The position numbers and the translations under genes are program-made. From NCBI GenBank assembly GCA_946479255.1, contig CAMLFK010000235.1, positions 1 to 7,861 on the forward strand: a DNA stretch of 7,861 bases. Direction: 5' to 3'. Position 1 is the stretch's first letter. Each line of letters starts with the position of its first letter. This document shows, one piece after another, positions 1 through 6,011 of this stretch. The notes beneath the pieces are model-generated. The model was not told the origin of the DNA. It did not search any database and saw only the letters and a program-made list of their open reading frames with translations. This DNA comes from an uncultured Oxalobacteraceae bacterium (GTDB lineage Bacteria > Pseudomonadota > Gammaproteobacteria > Burkholderiales > Burkholderiaceae).

Positions 1-796
1 CGAAGCCGATCCGGGTCAGGAACATCTTCATCTGTTCGACGGTGGTGTTCTGCGCTTCATCCAGGATCACGAAAGCGTGGTTGAGCGTGCGTCCGCGCAT
101 ATAGGCCAGCGGCGCGATCTCGATCACCTGTTTCTCGAACATCTTCTGGGTGCGGTCGAAGCCCAGCAGGTCGTACAGCGCGTCGTACAGCGGGCGCAGG
201 TAAGGGTCGACTTTCTGGGCCAGGTCGCCCGGCAGGAAACCCAGGCGTTCGCCGGCTTCCACGGCCGGGCGGGTCAGCACGATGCGCTTGACCACGTCGC
301 GCTCTAAGGCGTCGACCGCGCAGGCGACAGCCAGGTAGGTCTTGCCGGTGCCGGCCGGGCCGACGCCGAAGCTGATGTCGTGTTCGAGGATAGCGCGCAG
401 GTACTGGATCTGGTGCGGGGTGCGTCCGCGCAGGTCTTGGCGGCGGGTCTTGAGGGCCGGACTGTTGATTTCGATCTCGGGCAGGGCTTCGACCGGGGTG
501 GCGTCGGCATGCTGGGGGCGCAGGCCGGAGCGCTGCTCGACCAGGGCCAGCTGCACTTCCTCGATCGGCACGATCTTGTTGGCGACCGCGTAGAAGCGTT
601 CGAGGATCTCGACCGCATGAAAGGCGTTGTGGCCGCTGACGATGAATTTTTCGCCGCGCCGGAAGATGGTGACGTCCAGGGCCGCCGAAATCTGGCGCAG
701 GTTTTCGTCGAGCGGGCCGCACAGGTGCGCCAGGCGGTTGTTATCGAGCGGCTCGGGAATGAAGTATTCGGGCTGGATGGGAGTCTTGGTTTTCAA
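1..796 (-). CDS. ybeZ: PhoH-like ATPase (YbeZ family), 3' part beyond the left edge
   Basis: This is a cytoplasmic P-loop ATPase of the PhoH family. In E. coli the YbeZ member sits beside the RNase YbeY and is tied to rRNA and ribosome maintenance. The 265 visible residues begin [12 protein letters not shown]. Residues about 45-75 resemble a KH-like RNA-binding segment ([15 protein letters not shown]). Walker A is GPAGTGKT at 146-153, and Walker B is VILDEAQN with D246 and E247. Family members are usually about 320-350 residues, so roughly the last quarter is missing at the window edge. The start is inferred to be TTG at 796-794, which overlaps the miaB stop in TTGA. No ATG or GTG occurs in frame just upstream. 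The weak GGAAG about 10 bases before it lies inside miaB. Expression is therefore probably coupled to miaB. ybeY would be expected next, outside the window. The family call is firm; the exact start is likely. Confidence 0.93.
   Translation of the reverse strand, partial: MKTKTPIQPEYFIPEPLDNNRLAHLCGPLDENLRQISAALDVTIFRRGEKFIVSGHNAFHAVEILERFYAVANKIVPIEEVQLALVEQRSGLRPQHADATPVEALPEIEINSPALKTRRQDLRGRTPHQIQYLRAILEHDISFGVGPAGTGKTYLAVACAVDALERDVVKRIVLTRPAVEAGERLGFLPGDLAQKVDPYLRPLYDALYDLLGFDRTQKMFEKQVIEIAPLAYMRGRTLNHAFVILDEAQNTTVEQMKMFLTRIGF
793..796 (-). promoter_or_regulatory. TTGA stop/start overlap coupling miaB and ybeZ
   Basis: Read on the minus strand, TTGA contains the TGA stop of miaB (795-793) and the TTG start proposed for the phoH-like gene (796-794). 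Such four-base overlaps are typical of translational coupling by re-initiation. The weak start codon would make the second gene depend on ribosomes leaving miaB. The overlap is seen directly; coupling is inferred. Confidence 0.75.
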
Positions 797-2145
797 GTTG
801 CGCAGGCTTCCGTGACGGCGCAGGCGACCAGTTCGCCGCGCAGGGTGTAGTTAAAGCTTTCGGTAATGCGCACTTCGATCATCTGTCCGGTCAGGGTGCT
901 GGCGCCGGCGAAGTTGACCACGCGGTTGTTTTCAGTGCGGCCCTGCAGTTCGCCGGGGTCCTTCTTGGACGGGCCTTCGACCAGAATGCGCTGCACCGTG
1001 CCGACCATGGCGGCGCTGTAGCGGCGCGTGTTGGCGTCGATTGCCGCCTGCAGGCGCTGCAGGCGCGCCAGCTTGACCTCGTGCGGGGTGTCGTCTTCCA
1101 GGCTGGCGGCGGGGGTGCCGGGACGCTTGCTGAAGATGAAGCTGTAACTGGTGTCGAAGCCGACATCTTCAATGAGCTTCATCATCGCTTCGAAGTCGGC
1201 CTCGGTTTCGCCGGGGAAGCCGACGATGAAGTCGGACGAAATCGCCATGTTCGGGCGCACCGCGCGGATGCGCCGGATGATCGATTTGTATTCCAGCGCG
1301 GTGTAGCCGCGCTTCATCGCGCCCAGTACCTTGTCGGCGCCATGCTGGGCGGGCAGGTAGAGGTGGTCGACCAGCTGCGGGATGCGCGCGTAGGCGTCGA
1401 TCAGGCGCTGGGTGAATTCCTTGGGGTGGCTGGTGACGAAGCGGATCCTTTCGATGCCGGGAATTTCGGCCACGTATTCGAGCAGCAGCGCAAAGTCGGC
1501 GATCTCGCCGCCTTCCATGTGGCCGCGGAAGGCGTTCACGTTCTGCCCCAGCAGGGTGATTTCCTTGACTCCCTGCGCGGCCAGCCCGGCCACTTCGGTG
1601 AGCACGTCGTCGAAGCGGCGCGAGACTTCCTCGCCGCGCGTGTAAGGCACCACGCAGTAGCTGCAGTACTTGCTGCAGCCTTCCATGATCGAGACGAAAG
1701 CGGCGCTGCCTTCCACCCGCGCAGGCGGCAGGTGGTCGAACTTTTCGATTTCGGGAAAGCTGATGTCGACCTGGGCGTCGCCGCTGCTGCGCCGCTCGCG
1801 CATCATGGCGGGCAGCCGGTGCAGGGTCTGCGGGCCGAACACCATGTCGACATACGGCGCGCGCTTGACGATGGCCGCGCCTTCCTGCGAGGCGACGCAG
1901 CCGCCGACGCCGATCAGCAGGTCGGGGCGCGCGAGTTTCAATTCGCGCAGGCGGCCCAAATCGGAAAATACTTTTTCCTGGGCCTTTTCGCGCACCGAAC
2001 AGGTGTTGAGCAGAATCACATCAGCCTCTTCGGCGATATCGGTGCGGACCAGGCCGTCGGACGCGCCGAGCACATCGGCCATTTTGTCCGAGTCGTACTC
2101 GTTCATCTGGCAGCCGAAGGTTTTGATGAATACTTTTTTCTGCAT
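793..2145 (-). CDS. miaB: tRNA-2-methylthio-N6-dimethylallyladenosine synthase MiaB
   Basis: MiaB is a radical-SAM methylthiotransferase. It adds the 2-methylthio group to i6A37 of tRNAs that read codons starting with U. The 450-residue protein is of full family length. The N-terminal methylthiotransferase domain carries the three cysteines of the auxiliary 4Fe-4S cluster: C12 ([10 protein letters not shown]), C49 (NTCSVREKA) and C83 (GGCVASQEG). The radical-SAM motif CSKYCSYC places C157, C161 and C164. The C-terminal 70 residues or so fit a TRAM RNA-binding domain. The ATG at 2145 is chosen because [15 protein letters not shown] is the usual N-terminus; no strong Shine-Dalgarno sequence precedes it. 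Its TGA stop overlaps the TTG start of the phoH-like gene, which suggests one operon, as in E. coli miaB-ybeZ-ybeY. All key residues are present, so the enzyme is probably functional. Confidence 0.98.
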   Translation of the reverse strand: MQKKVFIKTFGCQMNEYDSDKMADVLGASDGLVRTDIAEEADVILLNTCSVREKAQEKVFSDLGRLRELKLARPDLLIGVGGCVASQEGAAIVKRAPYVDMVFGPQTLHRLPAMMRERRSSGDAQVDISFPEIEKFDHLPPARVEGSAAFVSIMEGCSKYCSYCVVPYTRGEEVSRRFDDVLTEVAGLAAQGVKEITLLGQNVNAFRGHMEGGEIADFALLLEYVAEIPGIERIRFVTSHPKEFTQRLIDAYARIPQLVDHLYLPAQHGADKVLGAMKRGYTALEYKSIIRRIRAVRPNMAISSDFIVGFPGETEADFEAMMKLIEDVGFDTSYSFIFSKRPGTPAASLEDDTPHEVKLARLQRLQAAIDANTRRYSAAMVGTVQRILVEGPSKKDPGELQGRTENNRVVNFAGASTLTGQMIEVRITESFNYTLRGELVACAVTEACAT

Positions 2146-2164
2146 GGAATTGTTGCTTGATAAA

Positions 2165-2176
2165 TGTTAATTAACA
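2165..2176. repeat. Perfect 12-bp palindrome upstream of miaB
   Basis: TGTTAATTAACA is its own reverse complement and lies 20 bases upstream of the miaB start. A second small inverted repeat, TTTAC-C-GTAAA, follows at 2192-2202. The position fits a regulator-binding site or promoter element for miaB, but no known operator is recognised, and AT-rich palindromes of this size can occur by chance. Confidence 0.4.
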
Positions 2177-2749
2177 AAGGAGGGGTGCCAGTTTACCGTA
2201 AATCGCCTGTGCCGGCGAACATTGCACATTCAGGCGAAGCGGCTCTTGAAATGTTTGAATTGCGGCATTAATTTATTGGGGTATTCAGTGATTTCCATGC
2301 AGAAGGGGAATCGAACATTGATGAAACGCAATATTCACAATTCAGTTAATCGCGCACTAAGTATTACTGCTTTGAGAATCAAGGAGTTCCGTGCGAAAGT
2401 ACGACACAAAGTTAAACGAAGAAAACTCTTGCGTGCGCCACAAATAATCCCCATGTGTTGAAATGACGATGTGACAAGCTTTCCCTACGATAGCTTGATT
2501 TCGAACAATGACATCCTAGCCAGCTTCAGTTGTACTAAAGGCATATGAGTCTAATAAGCTGTTCGGAAGCGGGTGCGTGGGAGAAGCGGGTAGCGCAGAG
2601 CGCATACGCATCTGAAACGTGCTTACGGCAGGTATCAGGCTTGTTCTGTCGAAACATGTCAAAGGGCGTAGTTTTTCCGGGAACTAATCGAGACGAAGGA
2701 TGGTCTTTAACACAGTTCGTAACGGCATTATTTCAATCACACACGAGAC

Positions 2750-2753
2750 GAGG
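2750..2753 (+). promoter_or_regulatory. Ribosome-binding site of the HTH gene
   Basis: GAGG lies six bases before the ATG at 2760. It fixes that ATG as the start of the helix-turn-helix protein and argues against the overlapping frame that opens at 2545. Confidence 0.7.
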
Positions 2754-2759
2754 TAAATC

Positions 2760-3104
2760 ATGGCACACCATGCTCTGGCATCACAAGAAAGCTACAATCC
2801 CAACCACCTGCTCGACATTCTGTTGGGCAAAATGCAGCTGAAGAACGACGCTGCGCTGTCGCGCATGCTGGAAGTCGCGCCACCGGTCATCAGCAAAATC
2901 CGCCACCACCGCCTGCCGGTTGGCGCTTCGCTGCTGATCCGCATGCACGAAGTGACCGGCATGAGCATCCGCGACCTGCGCGACCTGATGGGCGACCGCC
3001 GCACCAAGTATCGCCTGTCCGACGCCCAGGGCCGTCCAAAAGCTACCGAAGAGAAGAGCAGCGAAGCACCTGCCTCGTCCTCGACCGGTAACTATGCGCA
3101 CTAA
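2760..3104 (+). CDS. Small Cro/C1-type helix-turn-helix protein, target unknown
   Basis: This 114-residue protein is a probable DNA-binding regulator. Residues about 15-75 read as a lambda-repressor-like helix bundle: NDAALSRMLEV (about 29-39) fits helix 2, and APPVISKIRHHRLPVG (40-55) fits the turn and recognition helix. MHEVTGMSIRDLRDLMGD follows, in the position of the later helices. The C-terminus from about residue 88 is polar, rich in Ser, Ala, Lys and Glu, and probably disordered. No ligand-binding, signal-peptide or membrane segment is present. The ATG follows a well-placed GAGG. The gene stands alone on its strand, with a long AT-richer upstream region that may hold its own regulatory sites. 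It converges with the HDOD gene. The HTH fold is a confident reading; its regulon, any autoregulation and any antitoxin-like role are unknown. No toxin partner is visible nearby. Confidence 0.88.
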   Translation: MAHHALASQESYNPNHLLDILLGKMQLKNDAALSRMLEVAPPVISKIRHHRLPVGASLLIRMHEVTGMSIRDLRDLMGDRRTKYRLSDAQGRPKATEEKSSEAPASSSTGNYAH

Positions 3105-3113
3105 TGCGCCCGG

Positions 3114-3135
3114 CATGACGGCTCCGCCTGTCATG
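3114..3135 (+). terminator. Possible hairpin at the 3' end of the HTH gene
   Basis: CATGACGG and CTGTCATG form an 8-bp stem with one G-U pair and a six-base loop, beginning nine bases after the HTH stop. No run of T follows, so it is not a classical intrinsic terminator. It may protect the mRNA end or act with the larger hairpin at 3159-3196. Confidence 0.35.
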
Positions 3136-3158
3136 TCCGTGGTGCGGCATCGCTGACG

Positions 3159-3196
3159 CCCGCCCTTGCGAATTTCTTTTAGTCTGCAAGAGCGGG
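3159..3196. terminator. Hairpin between convergent genes, possible bidirectional terminator
   Basis: CCCGCCCTTGC (3159-3169) and GCAAGAGCGGG (3186-3196) pair over 10 of 11 positions around a 16-base loop. The structure lies between the HTH gene (stop at 3104) and the HDOD gene (stop ending at 3200), where both transcripts should end. Neither strand shows a clear T tract after the stem, so termination is inferred from position. Confidence 0.45.
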
Positions 3197-3199
3197 AGT

Positions 3200-4072
3200 T
3201 CAGTTCATCAGGACCAGTGCGATTTCATCGAAATGCAGTTCGGTTTCGCGGAAGACGTGCAAGTATGCTTCTTCGTTCAGTCCCAGTGCGGTCCATGCGG
3301 CCGATGACACTGCGGGCACCAGTTCGTCCGGATCCCGCGCCACATCCAGCGCGTGAGCGATCGCGTCGGCCACGTGCACCAGCGTGGCAAGCAAGCCTGC
3401 GCCTGCCGCATCAGGATCATGATGGTAGGCGATGGCCATTTTCATGGTGTCCGAAAACTGCCAGTGTTCGGCCAGCGCCACGCCGGCCGCCACATGGTCC
3501 ACTCCCAGCACCGCATGTTCGGCTTGCAGCACATAACTATCGTGCGCGCGCCGGTATGCCATCGCCTCGGCATATTGCTCCGGAAAACTGCTGACCAGCA
3601 CCAGCCGGCCTATATCGTGCAGCAAGCCGGCCGTGAAGGCGTAATCCTGGTTGAAGCGCAGCCGGCGCGCCAGCACCTTGGCGCAGGCCGCGGTGGCGAT
3701 GGAATGGCGCCAGAAACTCTTGTGGTCGAAGCCCGGGCAGCCCTGCTCGGCAAAACAGCCGGTGACGGCGGCCGCGGTGATCAGCTTGCGCGTGGTCTGG
3801 AAACCCAGGAAGGTGATCGCCTGCTGGATGGTGGTGACCTTGATCTGCAAACCGTACAGCGAGGAATTGGCCAGGCGCAGGGTCTTGGCGGTGAGCGCCT
3901 GATCGTGCGACACCTTTTTGGCCAGCACCGAAATATCCACGTCTTCCTGGTCGATGCAGCCCAGCAGTTCCATCACCACCGCGGGCAGCGAGGGCAGGTC
4001 TTGCATGCGGGTGATCACTTCGTCGAGGGTCAGGGCGCTCGTTGTCGGCATACTCGTTGTTGTCATGCTCAT
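3200..4072 (-). CDS. HDOD-domain signalling protein
   Basis: HDOD proteins are cytoplasmic relatives of HD phosphohydrolases, found in bacterial signal transduction, motility and cell-cycle control. Most have no proven catalytic activity. The 290-residue product has the typical start of the domain, MQDLPSLPAVVMELL at about 23-37, followed by VSHDQALTAKTLRLANS and the TIQQAITFLGF segment. It keeps many HD-type ligand-like residues: H123 (WRHS), H152-D153 (GLLHDIG), H193, H217-H218 (AYHHDP), and H233 with D236 (HVADA). No receiver, GGDEF or kinase domain is attached. The start is placed at ATG 4072, which overlaps the stop of the upstream gene in ATGA. The same frame opens as far up as 4231, but the Arg-rich extension is a shadow of that upstream gene. 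The two genes are probably coupled. HDOD membership is confident; the output is unknown. Confidence 0.93.
   Translation of the reverse strand: MSMTTTSMPTTSALTLDEVITRMQDLPSLPAVVMELLGCIDQEDVDISVLAKKVSHDQALTAKTLRLANSSLYGLQIKVTTIQQAITFLGFQTTRKLITAAAVTGCFAEQGCPGFDHKSFWRHSIATAACAKVLARRLRFNQDYAFTAGLLHDIGRLVLVSSFPEQYAEAMAYRRAHDSYVLQAEHAVLGVDHVAAGVALAEHWQFSDTMKMAIAYHHDPDAAGAGLLATLVHVADAIAHALDVARDPDELVPAVSSAAWTALGLNEEAYLHVFRETELHFDEIALVLMN
4069..4072 (-). promoter_or_regulatory. ATGA stop/start overlap of the HDOD pair
   Basis: On the minus strand ATGA holds the HDOD start (4072-4070) and the TGA stop of the 109-residue upstream protein (4071-4069). This decides the HDOD start and points to translational coupling. 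Confidence 0.8.
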
Positions 4073-4398
4073 AGCTCGATCTCCCGGTCCAGCCGATAGT
4101 CGCTGACGTAGCGGCGCAGGATGCCGGTGGCCCAGTCGCCGGCGTCGTCCGGGTCGTTTTTGCGGAACAGCTGATCCAGGCGGGCGGCCAGCTCGCCTGT
4201 GTCGGCCGGCGGCGCCGCTGCGGCGTCGCATTGTACGGCCACCATCTCGATGCCATGCGAAGGAAGCAGGGCGATCGTGCGCTCGGTCAGCACCGCGCCT
4301 TTCGGCAACAGGACTTGTCCCTGTTTGTCGAGCAATTCATCCGATAAGATCATGCCCGGCTTGACCGCGCTCAGCGCCAGATGCTGGTATGGCTGCAT
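4069..4398 (-). CDS. Unnamed 109-residue protein coupled to the HDOD gene
   Basis: I do not recognise a named family. The N-terminal half (LSAVKPGMILSDELLDKQGQ, then LLPKGAVLTERTIALLPSHGIEMVAV) resembles the short beta-rich segment often found ahead of HD-GYP or HDOD domains in multidomain signalling proteins. Here it is a separate gene. Residues about 59-66 form an Ala/Pro linker. The C-terminal part, ELAARLDQLFRKND through ILRRYVSDYRLDREIEL, looks helical and charged. No signal peptide or membrane helix is seen. The start is placed at ATG 4398 because AGGAG (4409-4405 on this strand) precedes it by six bases. An in-frame ATG at 4422 would add MEIFQENG but has only a distant AAAGG. The ATGA overlap with the HDOD gene suggests that the two products act together. 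Confidence 0.85.
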   Translation of the reverse strand: MQPYQHLALSAVKPGMILSDELLDKQGQVLLPKGAVLTERTIALLPSHGIEMVAVQCDAAAAPPADTGELAARLDQLFRKNDPDDAGDWATGILRRYVSDYRLDREIEL

Positions 4399-4404
4399 GC
4401 CGTT

Positions 4405-4409
4405 CTCCT
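4405..4409 (-). promoter_or_regulatory. Ribosome-binding site choosing the 4398 start
   Basis: Read on the minus strand this is AGGAG, six bases before ATG 4398. It lies inside the longer reading that would begin at 4422, so it favours the 109-residue form of the protein over the 117-residue form. Confidence 0.7.
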
Positions 4410-4609
4410 GAAAAATTTCCATGCTTCATGATTACCTTTCGATCTTAGCATTGTCTCCGGAATCTGTGCTGCCCAGAAGAATCATTACTTGCGACAATGC
4501 GACATTCCCTTCGTCTGCGCGCCGATTGCGTGCGCCCAAGTGCGCGGCAGCGCCGTGTTGTACGCTTGACACGCTTTGCCGTATGCGCCCTTCCTTCCCA
4601 TATTTCTTC

Positions 4610-4614
4610 AAGGA
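4610..4614 (+). promoter_or_regulatory. Ribosome-binding site of gstA
   Basis: AAGGA is five bases before ATG 4620. It supports that ATG rather than the in-frame ATG at 4614, which overlaps the site itself, or the remote in-frame start at 4497. Confidence 0.7.
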
Positions 4615-4619
4615 TGATC

Positions 4620-5228
4620 ATGAAACTCTACTTCAGCCCCGGTGCCTGCTCGCTGTCTCCCCGTATCGTCCTGCTCGAGACCGGGCTGCCGTTCACCACC
4701 GAGCAGGTGGACCTGCACAGCAAACGCATGACCGGCGGCGGCGATTATCGCGCGGTCAATCCGAACGGCTATGTGCCGGCCCTTGAGATCGCGGCGGGGC
4801 AGGTGTTAACCGAGGGGCCTGCAATTGTCCAGTACCTGGCCGACCAGGCGCCCGAGAAGGGCCTGGCGCCGCCGGCAGGCACCCTGGCCCGCTATCAACT
4901 GATGAGCATGCTTAACTTCATCGCGGCGGAGATCCACAAGAACTACACCCCCCTGTTCCTGCCCGACACGCTTGACGCGGTCCGCGAAGCCGCGCGCGCC
5001 AACCTGACCCGGCGCTACGCCTACCTCGATACCCACCTGGCCGGGCGTACCTACCTGGTAGGCGAGCAGTTCAGCGTAGCCGACGCTTTCCTGTTTACCG
5101 TGACCAGCTGGGCAGGCTTTGTCCAGCTGGACCTTTCCGCCTGGCCCCATGTCGAAGCCTTCCAGCAGCGCATCGGCGCGCGTCCCGCGGTGCTTCAGGC
5201 CATGCGCGATGAGGGGCTGATCGATTGA
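4620..5228 (+). CDS. gstA: Beta-class glutathione S-transferase GstA
   Basis: This soluble dimeric enzyme conjugates glutathione to electrophiles and can take part in redox and xenobiotic defence. The 202-residue product opens MKLYFSPGACSLSPR, with the beta-class catalytic Cys at position 10. His106, the second active-site residue known from E. coli GstA, is in the same place (EIHKNY). The thioredoxin-like N-terminal domain includes the cis-proline segment (NPNGYVPAL, P53) and the glutathione-binding TEG at 64-66. The C-terminal helical domain carries FSVADAFLF (151-159), the usual N-capping/Asp motif. The start follows a well-placed AAGGA. The gene stands alone: the next plus-strand gene begins 63 bases later and is unrelated in function, though the two could be co-transcribed. 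Length and motifs match E. coli GstA closely by recall; substrates in this organism are unknown. Confidence 0.96.
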   Translation: MKLYFSPGACSLSPRIVLLETGLPFTTEQVDLHSKRMTGGGDYRAVNPNGYVPALEIAAGQVLTEGPAIVQYLADQAPEKGLAPPAGTLARYQLMSMLNFIAAEIHKNYTPLFLPDTLDAVREAARANLTRRYAYLDTHLAGRTYLVGEQFSVADAFLFTVTSWAGFVQLDLSAWPHVEAFQQRIGARPAVLQAMRDEGLID

Positions 5229-5291
5229 CGAAGCGCGCTTCTCGGATCAACCCTGCGCCATCCATGCGCGGGCCTGAAGTAACATGCGCGA

Positions 5292-5849
5292 ATGACAAGC
5301 CGGCGCTACATCGCATTGTTTAGAGGAATCAACGTTGGCCGCGCCAAACGGGTGGCGATGGCGGATCTGCGCCAGCTGATCGGCCAGCTTGGCTTTACCC
5401 AGGTGCGCAGCTTGCAAAACAGCGGCAACGTGGTGTTTTCCGGCACGCCGCCATCGGCCGCCGCCGCTGCCCAGGCCATCGAGGAAGCGCTGGTCATCAA
5501 ATTAGGGGTGGCGGCACGCGTCACGGTGATGGACAGCGAGGAACTGGGCGCGCTGATCGACGCCAATCCCTTGCTCACCATGGCCACCGACCATACGCGT
5601 CTCCTGGCTTTCATTGTCGGCGACGGCGCGGCGCTGGCCGGCGTGGCGCCGCTGGCCGAGCAGAACTGGGCGCCCGAGGCGCTCGCCGTCGGCCCGCGCG
5701 CGGCGTACGTCTGGTGCCCGGCCGGCTTGCTGGACTGCCACGCGGCGGGGGTCTTGGAACGGCTGCTGGGCGATGGCGTGACCTCGCGCGAATGGCATAT
5801 CCTGGTCAAACTGCACAGGCTGTGCCTGGACCCGGTCGCGCCGGCCTGA
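5292..5849 (+). CDS. DUF1697 domain protein
   Basis: This 185-residue cytoplasmic protein matches the DUF1697 family in length and pattern: IALFRGINVGRAKRVAMADLR at the N-terminus, then LGFTQVRSLQNSGNVVFSG (about 34-52), an Ala-rich helix, and a Val-rich strand before DSEELGALIDANPL. The C-terminal VTSREWHILVKL (about 163-174) corresponds to the usual TTRNWnTVLKL motif, with several substitutions. The family's biochemical function is not established. The ATG at 5292 begins the conserved segment at once. The upstream Shine-Dalgarno sequence is weak (GAAG), and the 63-base gap to gstA leaves co-transcription possible. No terminator is evident for this strand: the nearby T-tract hairpin faces the other way. 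No signal peptide or membrane helix is seen. Confidence 0.92.
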   Translation: MTSRRYIALFRGINVGRAKRVAMADLRQLIGQLGFTQVRSLQNSGNVVFSGTPPSAAAAAQAIEEALVIKLGVAARVTVMDSEELGALIDANPLLTMATDHTRLLAFIVGDGAALAGVAPLAEQNWAPEALAVGPRAAYVWCPAGLLDCHAAGVLERLLGDGVTSREWHILVKLHRLCLDPVAPA

Positions 5850-5882
5850 TTTCCGCCTGAACTATTACCTGATCTGCATGAC

Positions 5883-5907
5883 AAAAAAAATCCCGCCAGA
5901 AGCGGGA
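5883..5907 (-). terminator. Intrinsic terminator of the PEP-CTERM transcript
   Basis: Read on the minus strand, TCCCGC (5907-5902), a five-base loop and GCGGGA (5896-5891) are followed at once by eight T (5890-5883). This is a textbook rho-independent terminator pointing left. It closes the transcript of the small PEP-CTERM gene after a 3' untranslated region of about 130 bases. It is one-directional, because the plus strand has no T tract after the stem. Confidence 0.9.
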
Positions 5908-5919
5908 ATGTGGTGCGGC

Positions 5920-5935
5920 GCGCCCTCGCGGGCGC
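5920..5935. repeat. GC hairpin beside the tandem repeat
   Basis: GCGCCC (5920-5925) and GGGCGC (5930-5935) form a perfect 6-bp stem around TCGC. Its right arm overlaps the first unit of the 13-bp tandem repeat, so the two structures would compete in RNA. Confidence 0.6.
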
Positions 5936-5994
5936 CAAGGCGGGGCGCCAAGGCGGGGCGCCAAGGCGGGGCGCCAAGGCGGGGCGCCAAGGCG
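5931..5994. repeat. 13-bp tandem repeat, 4.9 perfect copies
   Basis: GGCGCCAAGGCGG is repeated head to tail at 5931, 5944, 5957 and 5970, with a fifth copy of 12 bases at 5983. No mismatch is visible. The unit contains the palindrome GGCGCC and the inverted repeat CGCC-AA-GGCG. A 13-base period does not keep a reading frame, and the array lies between the stop of the PEP-CTERM gene (6012) and its terminator (5883-5907), so it belongs to a 3' untranslated region. In that RNA, neighbouring GGCGCC copies can pair with each other around seven-base loops. The array looks prone to copy-number change. Confidence 0.95.
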
Positions 5995-6011
5995 CAATGC
6001 GCATCGCAGGA

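Larger units (their letters stand above)
2146..2759. other. AT-richer intergenic region between miaB and the HTH gene
   Basis: These 614 bases separate two divergently oriented genes and are visibly poorer in GC than their neighbours. They should hold the miaB promoter (leftward) and the HTH-gene promoter (rightward). Visible structure: a perfect 12-bp palindrome TGTTAATTAACA at 2165-2176; an 11-bp inverted repeat TTTAC-C-GTAAA at 2192-2202; a 6-bp stem CAAGCT/AGCTTG at 2475-2480 and 2492-2497; and a 9-bp direct repeat GAAGCGGGT at 2566-2574 and 2583-2591. TTAACA at 2707-2712 resembles a -35 box, but the TATTTC 16 bases further on is a poor -10. Open frames at 2222-2461 and 2545-2841 have no convincing ribosome-binding site or family resemblance. 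No RNA gene is recognised. Confidence 0.6.
4399..4619. other. Divergent promoter region between the HDOD operon and gstA
   Basis: These 221 bases separate the leftward HDOD pair from the rightward gstA and must hold at least two promoters. A perfect TTGACA occurs at 4566-4571 on the plus strand, but no -10-like hexamer lies 16-18 bases downstream. On the minus strand TAAGAT, read leftward near 4445, is a weak -10 candidate. No operator or RNA gene is recognised. Confidence 0.4.

Noticed and set aside
1081..2160. A 359-codon open frame on the plus strand
   Set aside because: It lies entirely antisense to miaB, whose protein has every expected motif. The predicted product is His/Gly/Ala-rich with no family resemblance, as expected for a shadow frame in high-GC DNA.
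2185..2271. A 28-codon frame with GTG directly after AAAGGAGG on the plus strand
   Set aside because: The Shine-Dalgarno-like motif is only about one base from the GTG, too close for use, and the peptide resembles nothing known.
2222..2461. A 79-codon open frame with a basic C-terminus in the AT-richer gap
   Set aside because: It needs a TTG start without a Shine-Dalgarno sequence, and its internal ATGs (for example 2297) also lack one. The many Lys and Arg could reflect chance reading of AT-rich sequence.
2545..2841. An open frame overlapping the start of the HTH gene
   Set aside because: It is out of frame with the HTH gene, lacks a ribosome-binding site and encodes a Cys/Ser/Trp-rich product of no known type.
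3353..4099. A 248-codon open frame on the plus strand
   Set aside because: It is antisense to the HDOD gene and has a composition typical of a reverse-frame shadow, with no recognisable domain.
4072..4231. An N-terminal extension of the HDOD protein starting at 4231
   Set aside because: The extra 53 residues are Arg/Gly/Pro-rich out-of-frame translation of the upstream gene. The ATGA overlap gives a better start at 4072.
4566..4571. A perfect TTGACA as the -35 box of gstA
   Set aside because: No -10-like hexamer is found 16-18 bases downstream, where the sequence is C/T-rich. A promoter call here is not supported.
5931..5994. CRISPR-like array
   Set aside because: The units are directly adjacent and only 13 bases long, with no spacers and no cas genes. 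It is a simple tandem repeat.
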